Source: Jilunia laotingensis
Lineage (GTDB): Bacteria; Bacteroidota; Bacteroidia; Bacteroidales; Bacteroidaceae
Assembly (NCBI RefSeq): GCF_014385165.1
Contig: NZ_JACRTF010000001.1
Coordinates: forward strand, 4,464,001 to 4,528,000
Length of the DNA: 64,000 nucleotides
Direction of reading: 5' to 3'
Under the pieces are notes generated by a model. It did no database searches, was not told where the DNA came from, and saw nothing but the letters and a program-made list of their open reading frames with translations. This document shows positions 44,827-53,721 of this stretch, piece after piece. Every line of letters begins with the position of its first letter. Position 1 is the first letter of the stretch. A program made the position numbers and the translations under genes.

Positions 44827-46995
44827 ATGGTAAACAGACTAAAATTTTACATGCTGGCGTTGACAACGCTGGTAGTTTGCTCCGCAAAGGCGGATGAAGG
44901 AATGTGGTTGCTACAATTAATGCAACAGCAAAACTCCATCGACATGATGAAAAAGCAAGGATTGAAACTGGAGGCTATTGATTTGTACAATCCCAATGGC
45001 GTTTCATTAAAAGACGCTGTGGGCATCTTCGGAGGAGGGTGTACCGGAGAAATTATCTCACCGGAAGGATTAATTCTGACAAACCACCATTGCGGTTATG
45101 CATCCATCCAACAACACAGTTCTGTTGAACATGATTATCTGACAGACGGCTTTTGGGCAACTTCCAGAGATAAAGAATTGCCTACACCGGGACTCAAGTT
45201 CACTTTTATCGAGCGAATCGAAGATATTACCGATCTGGTAAATCAAAAGATTGCAAATAAAGAAATTACCGAAGCCGAATCTTTCACTTCTGCTTTCTTA
45301 AATAACCTGGCAAAAGAACTGCTGGAAAAGAGCGATTTGAAAGATAAACCAGGGATTGTTCCACAAGCACTACCTTTTTATGCCGGAAACAAATTCTACA
45401 CGTTCTATAAGAAAGTATATCCTGATGTACGTATGGTAGCGGCTCCCCCTTCTTCAGTGGGTAAGTTCGGTGGCGAAACGGATAACTGGATGTGGCCACG
45501 CCATACCGGTGACTTCTCGATGTTCCGCATCTATGCCGATGCTAACGGTGAACCGGCTGAATACAGCGAAAGCAACATTCCTTTGAAAACCAAAAAACAC
45601 TTGGCTATCTCTCTGAAAGGTTTGAAAGAGGGTGATTATGCGATGATCATGGGATTCCCAGGAAGTACCAGTCGCTACCTCACCGTTTCAGAAGTAAAAG
45701 AACGCATGAATTCTACCAATGAGCCACGCATCCGTGTACGTACTGCTCGCTTAAACGTTCTGAAAGAGGTTATGAATGCCAGCGATAAAACTCGTATTCA
45801 ATACGCCAATAAATACGCAGGGTCTTCCAATTACTGGAAAAATTCAATCGGTATGAATAAGGCGATCATAGACAACGACGTATTGGGAACTAAAGCTGCT
45901 CAAGAAGCTCGTTTCGCGGCATTTGCCAAAGAGAAAAATAATGCCGACTACATGAACGTAGTGAAACAGATTGATGATGCCGTAGCTATCACAGCTCCCT
46001 TGAACTACCAATTTACCAGCTTAACAGAAGCTTTCTTCACCGCTATTGAATTTGGAAGTCCTTTCCAGATCATGGAGAAGTTAGAAAATGCCATAGAAGA
46101 AAAAAATGATTCGGCTATCGATGCCAATATAAAAATCCTGAAAGAAGTATATGATGCTATTCATAACAAAGACTATGATCACGAAGTAGATCGTAAAGTG
46201 GCTAAAGCCATTTTCCCACTCTACGCAGAAATGATCCCAGCCGAGCAACGTCCAGCTTTCTACAATACGATTGAAAAGGAATATAAAGGGGATTATAATA
46301 AATATATCGATGCTTTATATGATAATTCCATCCTGTCGAACCAGGCCAACTTCGATAAGTTTATTAAAAAGCCAACAACGAAAGCTATTAAAAACGATCT
46401 GGCTACTCAATACTCAAAGGCCAAGTATGACAAATATCTGGCGTTAGTAGATAATTTAAAGGGCGAAAGCCAGAAATTAGCTTCATTACACAAAATCTAT
46501 ATTCGTGGATTAGGTGAAATGAAACTTCCCGTTCCATCTTATCCTGATGCAAACTTTACGCTACGCCTGACATATGGTAATGTAAAACCTTACAGCCCCA
46601 AAGATGGTGTATTCTATAAGTATTATACGACTACCGATGGAATCCTTGAAAAAGAAAATCCTGAAGATCGTGAATTCAACGTTCCAGCCAAACTGAAGGA
46701 ACTAATCCAGAAAAAAGACTTTGGACGTTATGCCATGGCAGACGGCACTATGCCGGTTTGCTTCCTGTCTACCAATGACATCACAGGTGGTAATTCCGGT
46801 AGCCCGGTATTGAACGAGAACGGTGAATTGATTGGAACTGCTTTCGATGGAAACTGGGAATCACTGAGCGGTGACATCAATTTTGATAATAACTTGCAAC
46901 GCTGTATCAACTTGGATATCCGTTATGTTCTTTTCATCCTTGAAAAGTTGGGTGGCTGTGGACATTTAATTAATGAAATGACAATCGTAGAATGA
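44827..46995 (+). CDS. S46 family dipeptidyl-peptidase, DPP7-like
   Basis: 722 residues with a signal peptide ([11 protein letters not shown]) and the conserved mature start DEGMWLLQL. Catalytic motifs: [21 protein letters not shown] (His-His-Cys at 87-89) and [10 protein letters not shown] with Ser657. The residue 18 positions after the serine is Gly675. In the S46 family, glycine here is the DPP7 type (hydrophobic P1) and arginine the DPP11 type (acidic P1). This copy is therefore predicted to release dipeptides after hydrophobic residues in the periplasm. Its stop overlaps the next gene's start by 4 bp. Confidence 0.92.
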   Translation: MVNRLKFYMLALTTLVVCSAKADEGMWLLQLMQQQNSIDMMKKQGLKLEAIDLYNPNGVSLKDAVGIFGGGCTGEIISPEGLILTNHHCGYASIQQHSSVEHDYLTDGFWATSRDKELPTPGLKFTFIERIEDITDLVNQKIANKEITEAESFTSAFLNNLAKELLEKSDLKDKPGIVPQALPFYAGNKFYTFYKKVYPDVRMVAAPPSSVGKFGGETDNWMWPRHTGDFSMFRIYADANGEPAEYSESNIPLKTKKHLAISLKGLKEGDYAMIMGFPGSTSRYLTVSEVKERMNSTNEPRIRVRTARLNVLKEVMNASDKTRIQYANKYAGSSNYWKNSIGMNKAIIDNDVLGTKAAQEARFAAFAKEKNNADYMNVVKQIDDAVAITAPLNYQFTSLTEAFFTAIEFGSPFQIMEKLENAIEEKNDSAIDANIKILKEVYDAIHNKDYDHEVDRKVAKAIFPLYAEMIPAEQRPAFYNTIEKEYKGDYNKYIDALYDNSILSNQANFDKFIKKPTTKAIKNDLATQYSKAKYDKYLALVDNLKGESQKLASLHKIYIRGLGEMKLPVPSYPDANFTLRLTYGNVKPYSPKDGVFYKYYTTTDGILEKENPEDREFNVPAKLKELIQKKDFGRYAMADGTMPVCFLSTNDITGGNSGSPVLNENGELIGTAFDGNWESLSGDINFDNNLQRCINLDIRYVLFILEKLGGCGHLINEMTIVE

Positions 46996-49154
46996 GGAAA
47001 CATCTATTAATAGCTGCTTTTTCTCTTGCAGCCCTTACAGCTCATGCCGATGAAGGTATGTGGATGCTGACCGACTTGCAGGCACAGAATGCTGCTGTTA
47101 TGAGAGACCTGGGACTTGAAATTCCTATCGAACAAGTTTATAGTCCCGACGGAATAGCTTTGAAAGATGCAGTCGTCCACTTCGGTGGCGGCTGCACTGC
47201 CGAAGTTATCTCAGCGGAAGGTCTTGTATTAACCAACCACCACTGCGGCTACGGAGCTATTCAACAACACAGCAGCGTAGAACATGATTACCTGACTGAT
47301 GGCTTTTGGGCTATGAACCGGGAGGAAGAACTTCCCTGCAAAGGATTAACAATCACTTTTATCGATCGCATATTGGATATAACATCGTATGTCAATGAAC
47401 AATTGAAAAAGGATGAAGATCCGGAAGGTACCAACTATTTATCTCCAACCTATCTGGAAAAAGTAGCCGATCGTTTTGCACAAGCGGAAAAGATAGAAAT
47501 TACTCCTGCCACCAAACTGGAATTAAAAGCTTTTTACGGGGGTAATCGCTATTATCTTTTCGTCAAAACAGTCTACAGTGACATACGTATGGTAGGCGCC
47601 CCGCCCTCTTCTATCGGTAAGTTCGGTGCAGACACAGACAACTGGATGTGGCCTCGTCAAACAGGTGATTTTTCATTATTCCGCATTTACGCTGCTAAAG
47701 ATGGCAAACCGGCCGAATATTCTAAAGATAATGTGCCTTTGAAAGTAAAGAAGCACTTAAAAATCAGCTTAGCAGGAATACAGGAGGGAGATTTTACATT
47801 TATAATGGGATTCCCGGGACGTAACTGGCGGTATATGATTTCCGATGAAGTGGAAGAACGTATGCAAACTACTAACTTCATGCGTCATCACGTACGTGGC
47901 GATCGTCAGAAAGTATTAATGGAACAGATGCAGAAAGACCCTGCAGTCCGTATCCATTATGCCAGTAAATACGCTTCATCTGCCAATTACTGGAAAAATG
48001 CTATCGGTATGAACGAAGGACTTGTACGGCTGAAAGTGCTTGACACAAAACGTAGCCAGCAGGAACAATTGTTAGCACGAGGTCGTAAAATAGGCGATGA
48101 CTCCTATCAAAAAGCATTCGATGAGATTCGTTCTATCATAGCTCATCGGCGAGATGCAATGTATCATCAACAGGCAATCTCCGAAGCCTTACTTATGGGA
48201 ATGGACTTTATGAGAATTCCATCAACGAAAAAACTAACCGAAGCTTTAAAGAGTAAAAACCGTGAAGAAACACAAGCGGCTCTTGCAATCTTAAAAGAAG
48301 AAGGTGAGAAATACTTTGACGACATACGTTTTCCTGAGGTAGAGAATTTGGTTGGCAAGCAGATGTTGAAGACATATATGAGCTACATTCCTGAAAAGCA
48401 ACGTATCAGCATATTCAAAGTAATCGACACTCGGTTCAAAGGAGATAGCGATGCATTTATCGATGCATGCTTTAAGTATTCTATTTTCGGAAACAAGGCT
48501 AATTTCGAGAAATTCCTTAGAAAACCGACTTTGAACAAGATGGATAAGGATTGGATGATTCTGTTCAAGTACTCTATCGTGGATGGGTTGACACAAACGA
48601 CCCAAGCTATGAAGGAAGCCAACCAAAATTATGACGCAGCGCATAAAGTATGGGTGAAAGGCATGATGGATATGCGTCAGGAAGCCGGTATACCTATTTA
48701 TCCCGATGCAAACTCTACTTTAAGATTGACATACGGCAAGGTAGCTTCCTACGAACCGGCCGACGGAGTGGTATATGATTATTACACCACCCTGAAAGGA
48801 GCTATGGAAAAAGAAGACCCTGACAACTGGGAATTTGTTGTACCGGCCCGGTTGAAAGAATTATATAAAAACGGTGATTTCGGTCGTTATGCCATGAAAA
48901 ACGGTGAAATGCCTATTTGCTTTATCGTTGACACAGACAATACGGGAGGTAATTCCGGAAGTCCCGTATTCAATGGCAAAGGGGAACTTATCGGTACGGG
49001 GTTCGACCGCAACTATGAAGGACTAACCGGTGATATTGCTTTCCGGCCTTCTTCACAACGTGCAGCTTGTGTAGATATCCGCTACATCTTATTTATCATT
49101 GATAAATATGCGGGTGCTTCACATTTAATCAACGAACTGGATATTGTGAATTAG
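46992..49154 (+). CDS. S46 family dipeptidyl-peptidase, DPP11-like
   Basis: 720 residues, signal peptide ([15 protein letters not shown]), mature start DEGMWMLTD. Catalytic Ser655 in [10 protein letters not shown] and the [15 protein letters not shown] motif are intact. The position 18 residues after the serine is Arg673, the residue that binds acidic P1 side chains in DPP11 of Porphyromonas gingivalis, and both numbers match that enzyme. Predicted to cleave dipeptides after Asp or Glu. Together with the overlapping upstream copy it gives complementary specificities. Long hairpin terminator follows. Confidence 0.92.
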   Translation: MRKHLLIAAFSLAALTAHADEGMWMLTDLQAQNAAVMRDLGLEIPIEQVYSPDGIALKDAVVHFGGGCTAEVISAEGLVLTNHHCGYGAIQQHSSVEHDYLTDGFWAMNREEELPCKGLTITFIDRILDITSYVNEQLKKDEDPEGTNYLSPTYLEKVADRFAQAEKIEITPATKLELKAFYGGNRYYLFVKTVYSDIRMVGAPPSSIGKFGADTDNWMWPRQTGDFSLFRIYAAKDGKPAEYSKDNVPLKVKKHLKISLAGIQEGDFTFIMGFPGRNWRYMISDEVEERMQTTNFMRHHVRGDRQKVLMEQMQKDPAVRIHYASKYASSANYWKNAIGMNEGLVRLKVLDTKRSQQEQLLARGRKIGDDSYQKAFDEIRSIIAHRRDAMYHQQAISEALLMGMDFMRIPSTKKLTEALKSKNREETQAALAILKEEGEKYFDDIRFPEVENLVGKQMLKTYMSYIPEKQRISIFKVIDTRFKGDSDAFIDACFKYSIFGNKANFEKFLRKPTLNKMDKDWMILFKYSIVDGLTQTTQAMKEANQNYDAAHKVWVKGMMDMRQEAGIPIYPDANSTLRLTYGKVASYEPADGVVYDYYTTLKGAMEKEDPDNWEFVVPARLKELYKNGDFGRYAMKNGEMPICFIVDTDNTGGNSGSPVFNGKGELIGTGFDRNYEGLTGDIAFRPSSQRAACVDIRYILFIIDKYAGASHLINELDIVN

Positions 49155-49156
49155 TA

Positions 49157-49294
49157 AAGAGAGGAGGAGAGAGCAGGAAGAGGGAAGAGTGAAAAAGGAA
49201 GATTTCTGATAGTATCCACTATTTTGCATAAATAGAGAACTTCCGACTTAACTCTTAATTCTTCCCTCTTCCTACCCTCTCCTTCTTCTCTCTT
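49157..49294. terminator. Long imperfect hairpin between the DPP11-like gene and the HicB-like gene
   Basis: A purine-rich arm (about 49157-49194, AAGAGAGGAGGAGAG type) pairs with a pyrimidine-rich arm (about 49251-49294) over roughly 35 bp with several mismatches. Located in the 192-bp gap of convergent genes, so a bidirectional terminator is likely. Confidence 0.6.
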
Positions 49295-49346
49295 AATCAC
49301 CTTTCCAGTTTTGATATGACTTTTCGGATGAATAGGCTATGAATCA

Positions 49347-49529
49347 TTAATTAAAATCTTCCATCATATACGTTTCATTGATTAATTCTTCCATAGTCTG
49401 TTGCAAATTATCAACGGCCTCTTCAGGAGAATCTCCATAAGCATTACATTGCATATTCACAGTAAGCCAGGCATAATACCCGCCATCGAATGTGCATTCA
49501 AGCACATAATCTGTCTTCTTCAATTTCAT
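49347..49529 (-). CDS. Small HicB-like protein
   Basis: 60 residues. The pattern DYVLECTFDGGYYAWLTVNMQCNAYGDSPEEAVDNLQQTMEEL fits the partial-RNase-H fold of HicB antitoxins. No HicA toxin partner and no DNA-binding tail are present, so a toxin-antitoxin function is doubtful. It overlaps the stop of the glycosyltransferase gene by 4 bp (ATGA) and is translated after it. Possibly a solitary HicB-like regulator or binding protein; function unknown. Confidence 0.65.
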   Translation of the reverse strand: MKLKKTDYVLECTFDGGYYAWLTVNMQCNAYGDSPEEAVDNLQQTMEELINETYMMEDFN

Positions 49530-50650
49530 ATTGGCATATAATTAGTAAGGGTAGGTAAATTTATTATCGATTGAGGATTAAACAATTTTTCAAGTTCGCA
49601 GATGATATGACGCTCACTGCTACGAGCCCAATAAACAAATTCCCGGTTCGGGGAATAATGATCGGAAAAGCTCAGCAACGACTCGAGTGCAAATGAATCA
49701 CTGATAATCCCCGCACCTACTTGTGCTGCGTCATATGCGTTACAATCTTGTTCAATATGCGCAGGTACCATCAGGACAGGCTTTCCCAAATACATCGCCT
49801 CACAAATAGATTCAAAACCTGCGGTACTGGCATAAGCGCGACAACCTGCCATGTAATTAAGGAATTTAACATCATCAATCTGATGGAAACTCAATGTCTC
49901 ATCTACCCGAGTCACTTCCTCGGTATCAGGTTTATCCCAGAAAAATTGCAAAGGAATTTCAGGATGAGCATTATGAAAAGCCTCTACACTTACGGAGAAG
50001 CCCGAATTCAACATATACCCATGTACATAATCTCCCTTCTCGGGATGAATAGCCGTGACTTCCGGTCTGAGCAATGGAGGCACCACCGATATGTTTTGAT
50101 CCGGATCATCGGACATTTTCTTAAAAGAGAGTGCCAAGCGTTTTTTGGCCCGCAAACTTGTCAAGCGCGTAAAAAAACGAAGCATGGAAAGCTGCAAGGC
50201 ATTCTTTTCGGGAAACTCAAATTCACGGTGCAAAAATAAATACTGATGCCCAATACAAACATAGGGAATCGAAGGATGAAAGAAAGTATAAGTAAGCCCG
50301 GTCAAAAGTTCATAGAAATTGATTACCACATCCGCTCCCGTTTCTCGTATCCGCTGATTAATATAAAACATGCTTCTAAAATACTCCGGCACACGAATCA
50401 GGTTATAAAGTACACTTTTACCAAGATCAGCTCTTTTATTATCCGCTGATGGCAAAAAGTTGGGACTTAGAAAACGCTTTACCGGTGCCTGTATGTTCCG
50501 GTTGAAGAAGCCCGGTAAAGTACGTGAGGAACTTTTCCCGACCAACACTTCCACAACCTCGTGACCATTACGTCGTAACATCTCTTCAAGAGTCAACGCT
50601 TGCGTAAGGTGTCCTCTTCCTTCTCCCTGTACGATAAATAAAAACTTCAT
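49526..50650 (-). CDS. GT-B type glycosyltransferase
   Basis: 374 residues. N-terminal FIVQGEGRGHLTQALTLEEML (Rossmann glycine motif and a strand order typical of MurG-like/GT28 enzymes) and C-terminal STAGFESICEAMYLGKPVLMVPAHIEQDCNAYDAAQVGAG (donor-nucleotide binding). Acceptor and donor cannot be told from sequence; a membrane or surface glycolipid step is plausible. Followed in the operon by the HicB-like protein. It is divergent from the thioredoxin gene; the gap between them is 209 bp. Confidence 0.85.
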   Translation of the reverse strand: MKFLFIVQGEGRGHLTQALTLEEMLRRNGHEVVEVLVGKSSSRTLPGFFNRNIQAPVKRFLSPNFLPSADNKRADLGKSVLYNLIRVPEYFRSMFYINQRIRETGADVVINFYELLTGLTYTFFHPSIPYVCIGHQYLFLHREFEFPEKNALQLSMLRFFTRLTSLRAKKRLALSFKKMSDDPDQNISVVPPLLRPEVTAIHPEKGDYVHGYMLNSGFSVSVEAFHNAHPEIPLQFFWDKPDTEEVTRVDETLSFHQIDDVKFLNYMAGCRAYASTAGFESICEAMYLGKPVLMVPAHIEQDCNAYDAAQVGAGIISDSFALESLLSFSDHYSPNREFVYWARSSERHIICELEKLFNPQSIINLPTLTNYMPI

Positions 50651-50859
50651 AGGCTATTACTTTTAGGCAAAAACAACAATACGGATAATTTTTTGTTTTT
50701 TCGATACGCAAATTTCGTCACATGAAGTTACAAACATATGTCCTTGCGATTACTATACGATGAACAATTTCTGCGTTTCCACGTTATATAATCAGAAACA
50801 ATAACTATATTCGCAGTCGATAAGACTGACAATTCATTAGATTTAAGAAAGGAAAAATT

Positions 50860-51165
50860 ATGGAAAAGTTTGAAGATTTGATACAGTCACCAGTTCCCGT
50901 TTTAGTGGATTTCTTTGCAGAATGGTGTGGACCTTGCAAGGCCATGAAACCTATTCTTGAAGAGGTGAAATCCAAAGTAGGAGACAGTGCCCGCATCGCT
51001 AAAATAGATGTGGATCAAAATGAACAACTTGCAGCAAAATACCGCATACAAGCCGTGCCCACATTCATACTATTCAGTAAGGGGGAAGCAGTGTGGCGTC
51101 ATTCGGGAATGATTCATGCCAGCGAGTTGACAGGAGTTATTGAGAAGTATACACATAAAGATTAA
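50860..51165 (+). CDS. trxA: Thioredoxin
   Basis: 101 residues, no signal peptide, cytoplasmic. Active site FFAEWCGPCKAMKP (CGPC) and the cis-Pro segment RIQAVPTFILF. Thioredoxin reduces disulfides of ribonucleotide reductase, peroxiredoxins and others. An upstream TATATTCG is a near-match to the -7 box. The next gene, also a thioredoxin-fold protein but exported, begins 2 bp after its stop, so this pair covers both compartments. Confidence 0.93.
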   Translation: MEKFEDLIQSPVPVLVDFFAEWCGPCKAMKPILEEVKSKVGDSARIAKIDVDQNEQLAAKYRIQAVPTFILFSKGEAVWRHSGMIHASELTGVIEKYTHKD

Positions 51166-51167
51166 GA

Positions 51168-51635
51168 ATGAAAAAAGTATTATCATTAGTAGCCCTGGTC
51201 ATGATCAGTGTAATCATTTACGCTTTCAATGATGAGGGAGCCAAAGTAAACCAAGAAAGCAAAAATGAAGTAAAAGACAGCGAGGTGGTCGTAATGGACA
51301 AAGACATGTTTATCAAAGACGTGTTCGATTACCAGACCAGCCAAGAATGGAAATACAAAGGCGACAAGCCTGCCATCATAGACTTATATGCCGATTGGTG
51401 CGGGCCATGCCGGAGTACAGCGCCTATCATGAAGTCATTAGCTAAAGAATATGCCGGAAAGATCGTGATTTATAAAGTAAATGTGGATAAGGAAAAAGAG
51501 CTGGCAGCACTGTTTAACGCAACAAGCATCCCGCTCTTCGTATTCATCCCGATGAAAGGTGAACCACAACTTTTCCGAGGAGCAGCAGATAAAGCGACCT
51601 ATAAAAAGGCGATTGACGAATTCTTATTAAAATAA
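51168..51635 (+). CDS. Exported thioredoxin-like protein
   Basis: 155 residues with an N-terminal membrane/signal segment (MKKVLSLVALVMISVIIYAF) and active site YADWCGPCRSTAP, cis-Pro segment FNATSIPLFVFIP. Probably periplasmic and anchored or secreted, where it would reduce or isomerise disulfides or reduce envelope peroxidases. It follows the cytoplasmic thioredoxin by 2 bp, so they are cotranscribed. Confidence 0.9.
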   Translation: MKKVLSLVALVMISVIIYAFNDEGAKVNQESKNEVKDSEVVVMDKDMFIKDVFDYQTSQEWKYKGDKPAIIDLYADWCGPCRSTAPIMKSLAKEYAGKIVIYKVNVDKEKELAALFNATSIPLFVFIPMKGEPQLFRGAADKATYKKAIDEFLLK

Positions 51636-51665
51636 AAGATTAAGAACCAGTTTAAACAATAGACA

Positions 51666-51725
51666 AAAGGATGGAAAATCATAGCAGTATCCCACAATGC
51701 ACTGCCATAGAATTTTCCATCCTTT
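51666..51725. terminator. Bidirectional terminator between thioredoxin and nitroreductase genes
   Basis: Stem AAAGGATGGAAAAT (51666-51679) with ATTTTCCATCCTTT (51712-51725), plus an inner stem GCAGT/ACTGC (51684-51688 and 51701-51705). Gap of convergent genes. Confidence 0.8.
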
Positions 51726-51733
51726 ATTTATAT

Positions 51734-52369
51734 TTATTTGGAGTACCCCACCGGATGATTCATCAACGGTTTCTGACTATCTTTCAACTTTAGCACCGTC
51801 CTTAATTTAGCCTCATCCATCGAAGCACGCGGCACCGTGGCCAAGTTAGCAGCCGAACAGAAAACCGATATATTCTGTGAAACGATTCCCGCATCTACGG
51901 CACACATCAGAAGTGCATGGCTGTCTTTCACATCCCCCATACGAGCCACATCGCTGACCAACACCAATGACACAGGAGCTGTTTTCACAAATGCCTGCCC
52001 ACCGGCTACTGCATCCCTATGATCTCCTTCAGACACCAAATTCAACTGATGAGCCTTGGCATCATAGAGGTAAGTTCCTTGTGGCAATACTACATAAACA
52101 TCCACATCCTGCTTGTCCATAGCCGATGGAGCCGTGCGTTTTCCACTCTCAGGACGATTGACTCCATTGGCTGCCCACAACAAATCGGATAGATCGGCCA
52201 TGCTCAATGCCTTGGCCGCAAATTCGCGTGTGGAATGCCTGTCCGCCAACGCTTTCATCACGGTTCCGCCACGGTTCATATCCGGTTTTGGCAAACGAAT
52301 CACTTTATCAGCCGCATACAGGGTCACTGATAATAACAAACACATAAACAACAGTTGTACCTTCTTCAT
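51734..52369 (-). CDS. Exported nitroreductase-family protein (SagB-type fold)
   Basis: 211 residues. Signal peptide (LLLSVTLYAA), then ADRHSTREFAAKALSMADLSDLLWAANGVNRPESGKRTAPSAMDKQDVDVYVVLP, the hallmark of the NADH/FMN nitroreductase family (FMN-binding RxSxREF and RTxPS). Export of an FMN enzyme is unusual; such proteins in Bacteroides may act in the periplasm. A -7 TATATTTG lies at 52397-52404. Nearby genes (thioredoxins, rubrerythrin) suggest a redox role. Substrate unknown. Confidence 0.85.
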   Translation of the reverse strand: MKKVQLLFMCLLLSVTLYAADKVIRLPKPDMNRGGTVMKALADRHSTREFAAKALSMADLSDLLWAANGVNRPESGKRTAPSAMDKQDVDVYVVLPQGTYLYDAKAHQLNLVSEGDHRDAVAGGQAFVKTAPVSLVLVSDVARMGDVKDSHALLMCAVDAGIVSQNISVFCSAANLATVPRASMDEAKLRTVLKLKDSQKPLMNHPVGYSK

Positions 52370-52396
52370 AATCTGTCCATTTTAAAGTTCGATGTA

Positions 52397-52404
52397 CAAA
52401 TATA
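52397..52404 (-). promoter_or_regulatory. -7 element of the nitroreductase gene
   Basis: TATATTTG on the minus strand, 27 bp upstream of the ATG at 52369. No proper -33. Confidence 0.45.
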
Positions 52405-52444
52405 ACCGAATCTCAAATGCAAAAATCATCCTGTAAGAAAGTTT

Positions 52445-52487
52445 AATAAAAAAAGACCTGCATCAACCATGTGACACAAGTCTTTTC
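52445..52487 (-). terminator. Terminator after rubrerythrin
   Basis: On the minus strand AAAGAC (52480-52485) pairs with GTCTTT (52452-52457), with partly paired inner bases, then a run of seven T. It lies 23 bp beyond the rubrerythrin stop. Confidence 0.6.
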
Positions 52488-52509
52488 CTCATTTACGAAT
52501 TATATTTTA

Positions 52510-53067
52510 TTATTTCTTACCGAAATAACGGTTGTAAAGTCCTTCAAAACCTTTACCGTGACGAGCTTCGTCCTTACACATTTCATGTACGGTATCGTGA
52601 ATAGCATCCAGATTCAACGCTTTGGCACGTGTAGCAATACGTTTTTTATCTTCGCAAGCACCAGCTTCAGCATTCATTCTCTTTTCAAGGTTGGTTTTTG
52701 TATCCCACACGCAGTCACCCAACAATTCAGCGAACTTGGAAGCATGTTCAGCTTCTTCCCATGCATAACGTTTGAAGGCCTCGGCAACTTCAGGATAGCC
52801 TTCGCGGTCGGCCTGACGGCTCATAGCCAGATACATACCAACTTCAGTACATTCACCCATGAAATGATTGTTCAAATCCTTGATCATTTCTTCGTCGCAA
52901 CCTTTAGCCACACCGATCACATGTTCGTCAACGAAAGACAAAGCACCACCTTCTTCTTCAACTACTTCTACGAATTTGCTAGCAGGAGCTTTACACAACG
53001 GACATTTCTCAGGAGCTGCGTCACCTTCATAAACGTAACCACAGACAGTACATCTAAATTTCTTCAT
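52510..53067 (-). CDS. Reverse rubrerythrin (peroxidase)
   Basis: 185 residues. The rubredoxin domain is at the N-terminus ([21 protein letters not shown], about 1-40) and the ferritin-like diiron domain follows (ExxH-containing helices [35 protein letters not shown]). The reversed domain order defines the reverse rubrerythrin group that detoxifies peroxide in anaerobes using NAD(P)H-derived electrons. It is 21 bp downstream of the perR gene and has no promoter of its own, so it is expressed from the PerR-controlled promoter. Confidence 0.93.
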   Translation of the reverse strand: MKKFRCTVCGYVYEGDAAPEKCPLCKAPASKFVEVVEEEGGALSFVDEHVIGVAKGCDEEMIKDLNNHFMGECTEVGMYLAMSRQADREGYPEVAEAFKRYAWEEAEHASKFAELLGDCVWDTKTNLEKRMNAEAGACEDKKRIATRAKALNLDAIHDTVHEMCKDEARHGKGFEGLYNRYFGKK

Positions 53068-53088
53068 TTTGTCTTTAATTTTAATTAA

Positions 53089-53508
53089 TTAGTCAATACG
53101 TATATTTTTCAAACAATTCTTACACACACCTTTGTAATAGTAATGCATTTCAGTCACCTCATGGCCATCCATTTGGACTCCCTCAACTTCTTTTACTCCC
53201 TTAGGCATTGCAAGATCATAAATACGTCCGCAACTTTTACAAAGGAAGTGGGCATGCCGGGAAGTATCCGCATCAAAATTAGTATTACGCTCATCGATGG
53301 TGAGCATCAACGCAGCTCCTTGCTCTGAAAACAACTTCAACGTGTTATAGACTGTCGTCTTAGAAAGTGTTGGCATTGAGTCAGATAGAGCCGTGTATAT
53401 TTCATCGGCCGATGGATGTGTACGATGTTCCATCAGATATTCCATAATAGCAATGCGCTGAACGGAAGGTTTTATATTGTACGCTAATAATCGGTCGTAT
53501 GGTTTCAT
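53089..53508 (-). CDS. perR: Fur-family peroxide regulator (PerR-like)
   Basis: 139 residues. Winged helix with LKPSVQRIAIMEYLMEHRTHPSADEIYTALSDSMPTLSKTTVYNTLKLF, metal-binding residues and two CxxC sites (CKSCGRIYDL and CKNCLKN). The context of rubrerythrin downstream and a Fur/PerR-like operator upstream favours PerR over Fur or Zur. PerR senses peroxide by metal-catalysed histidine oxidation and represses oxidative stress genes. An operator lies in its own 5'-leader, so it is likely autoregulated. Confidence 0.88.
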   Translation of the reverse strand: MKPYDRLLAYNIKPSVQRIAIMEYLMEHRTHPSADEIYTALSDSMPTLSKTTVYNTLKLFSEQGAALMLTIDERNTNFDADTSRHAHFLCKSCGRIYDLAMPKGVKEVEGVQMDGHEVTEMHYYYKGVCKNCLKNIRID

Positions 53509-53526
53509 ATCTTTTCATTTTCAGAG

Positions 53527-53541
53527 TTGTAATCATTACAA
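53527..53541. promoter_or_regulatory. PerR box in the perR-rubrerythrin leader
   Basis: TTGTAATCATTACAA, a perfect 7-1-7 inverted repeat that matches the classical PerR box TTATAATnATTATAA at 13 of 15 positions. It lies 19-33 bp upstream of the perR ATG and 14 bp downstream of the -7 element, in the transcribed leader or at the start site. Confidence 0.8.
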
Positions 53542-53555
53542 TCTTAAAACTGATG

Positions 53556-53586
53556 CAAAGATAGAGATTCCTTTCATTTCTACAAA
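53556..53586 (-). promoter_or_regulatory. Promoter of the perR-rubrerythrin operon
   Basis: On the minus strand TTTG (53583-53586), 19 bp, TATCTTTG (53556-53563): exact consensus. Predicted start near 53549. Confidence 0.8.
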
Positions 53587-53681
53587 TAAATTAAAGACAT
53601 TTTTCACAAAAAACATACTACATTTCATCCGGCCGGGGAGAATATGGCAAGTAGTTGGACAGATATCTCAAAAGTATTTCC

Positions 53682-53689
53682 TAATTTTG
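53682..53689 (+). promoter_or_regulatory. -7 element of the NAD synthetase gene
   Basis: TAATTTTG (TAnnTTTG) 32 bp upstream of the ATG at 53722. Upstream TTGG at 53655-53658 is 23 bp away, a weak -33. Confidence 0.45.
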
Positions 53690-53721
53690 CATCCAATTAG
53701 TACATCAAATCATTTATTTAT

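Noticed and set aside
49347..49529. HicBA toxin-antitoxin module
   Set aside because: Only the HicB-like fold is present; no HicA-like gene on either side.
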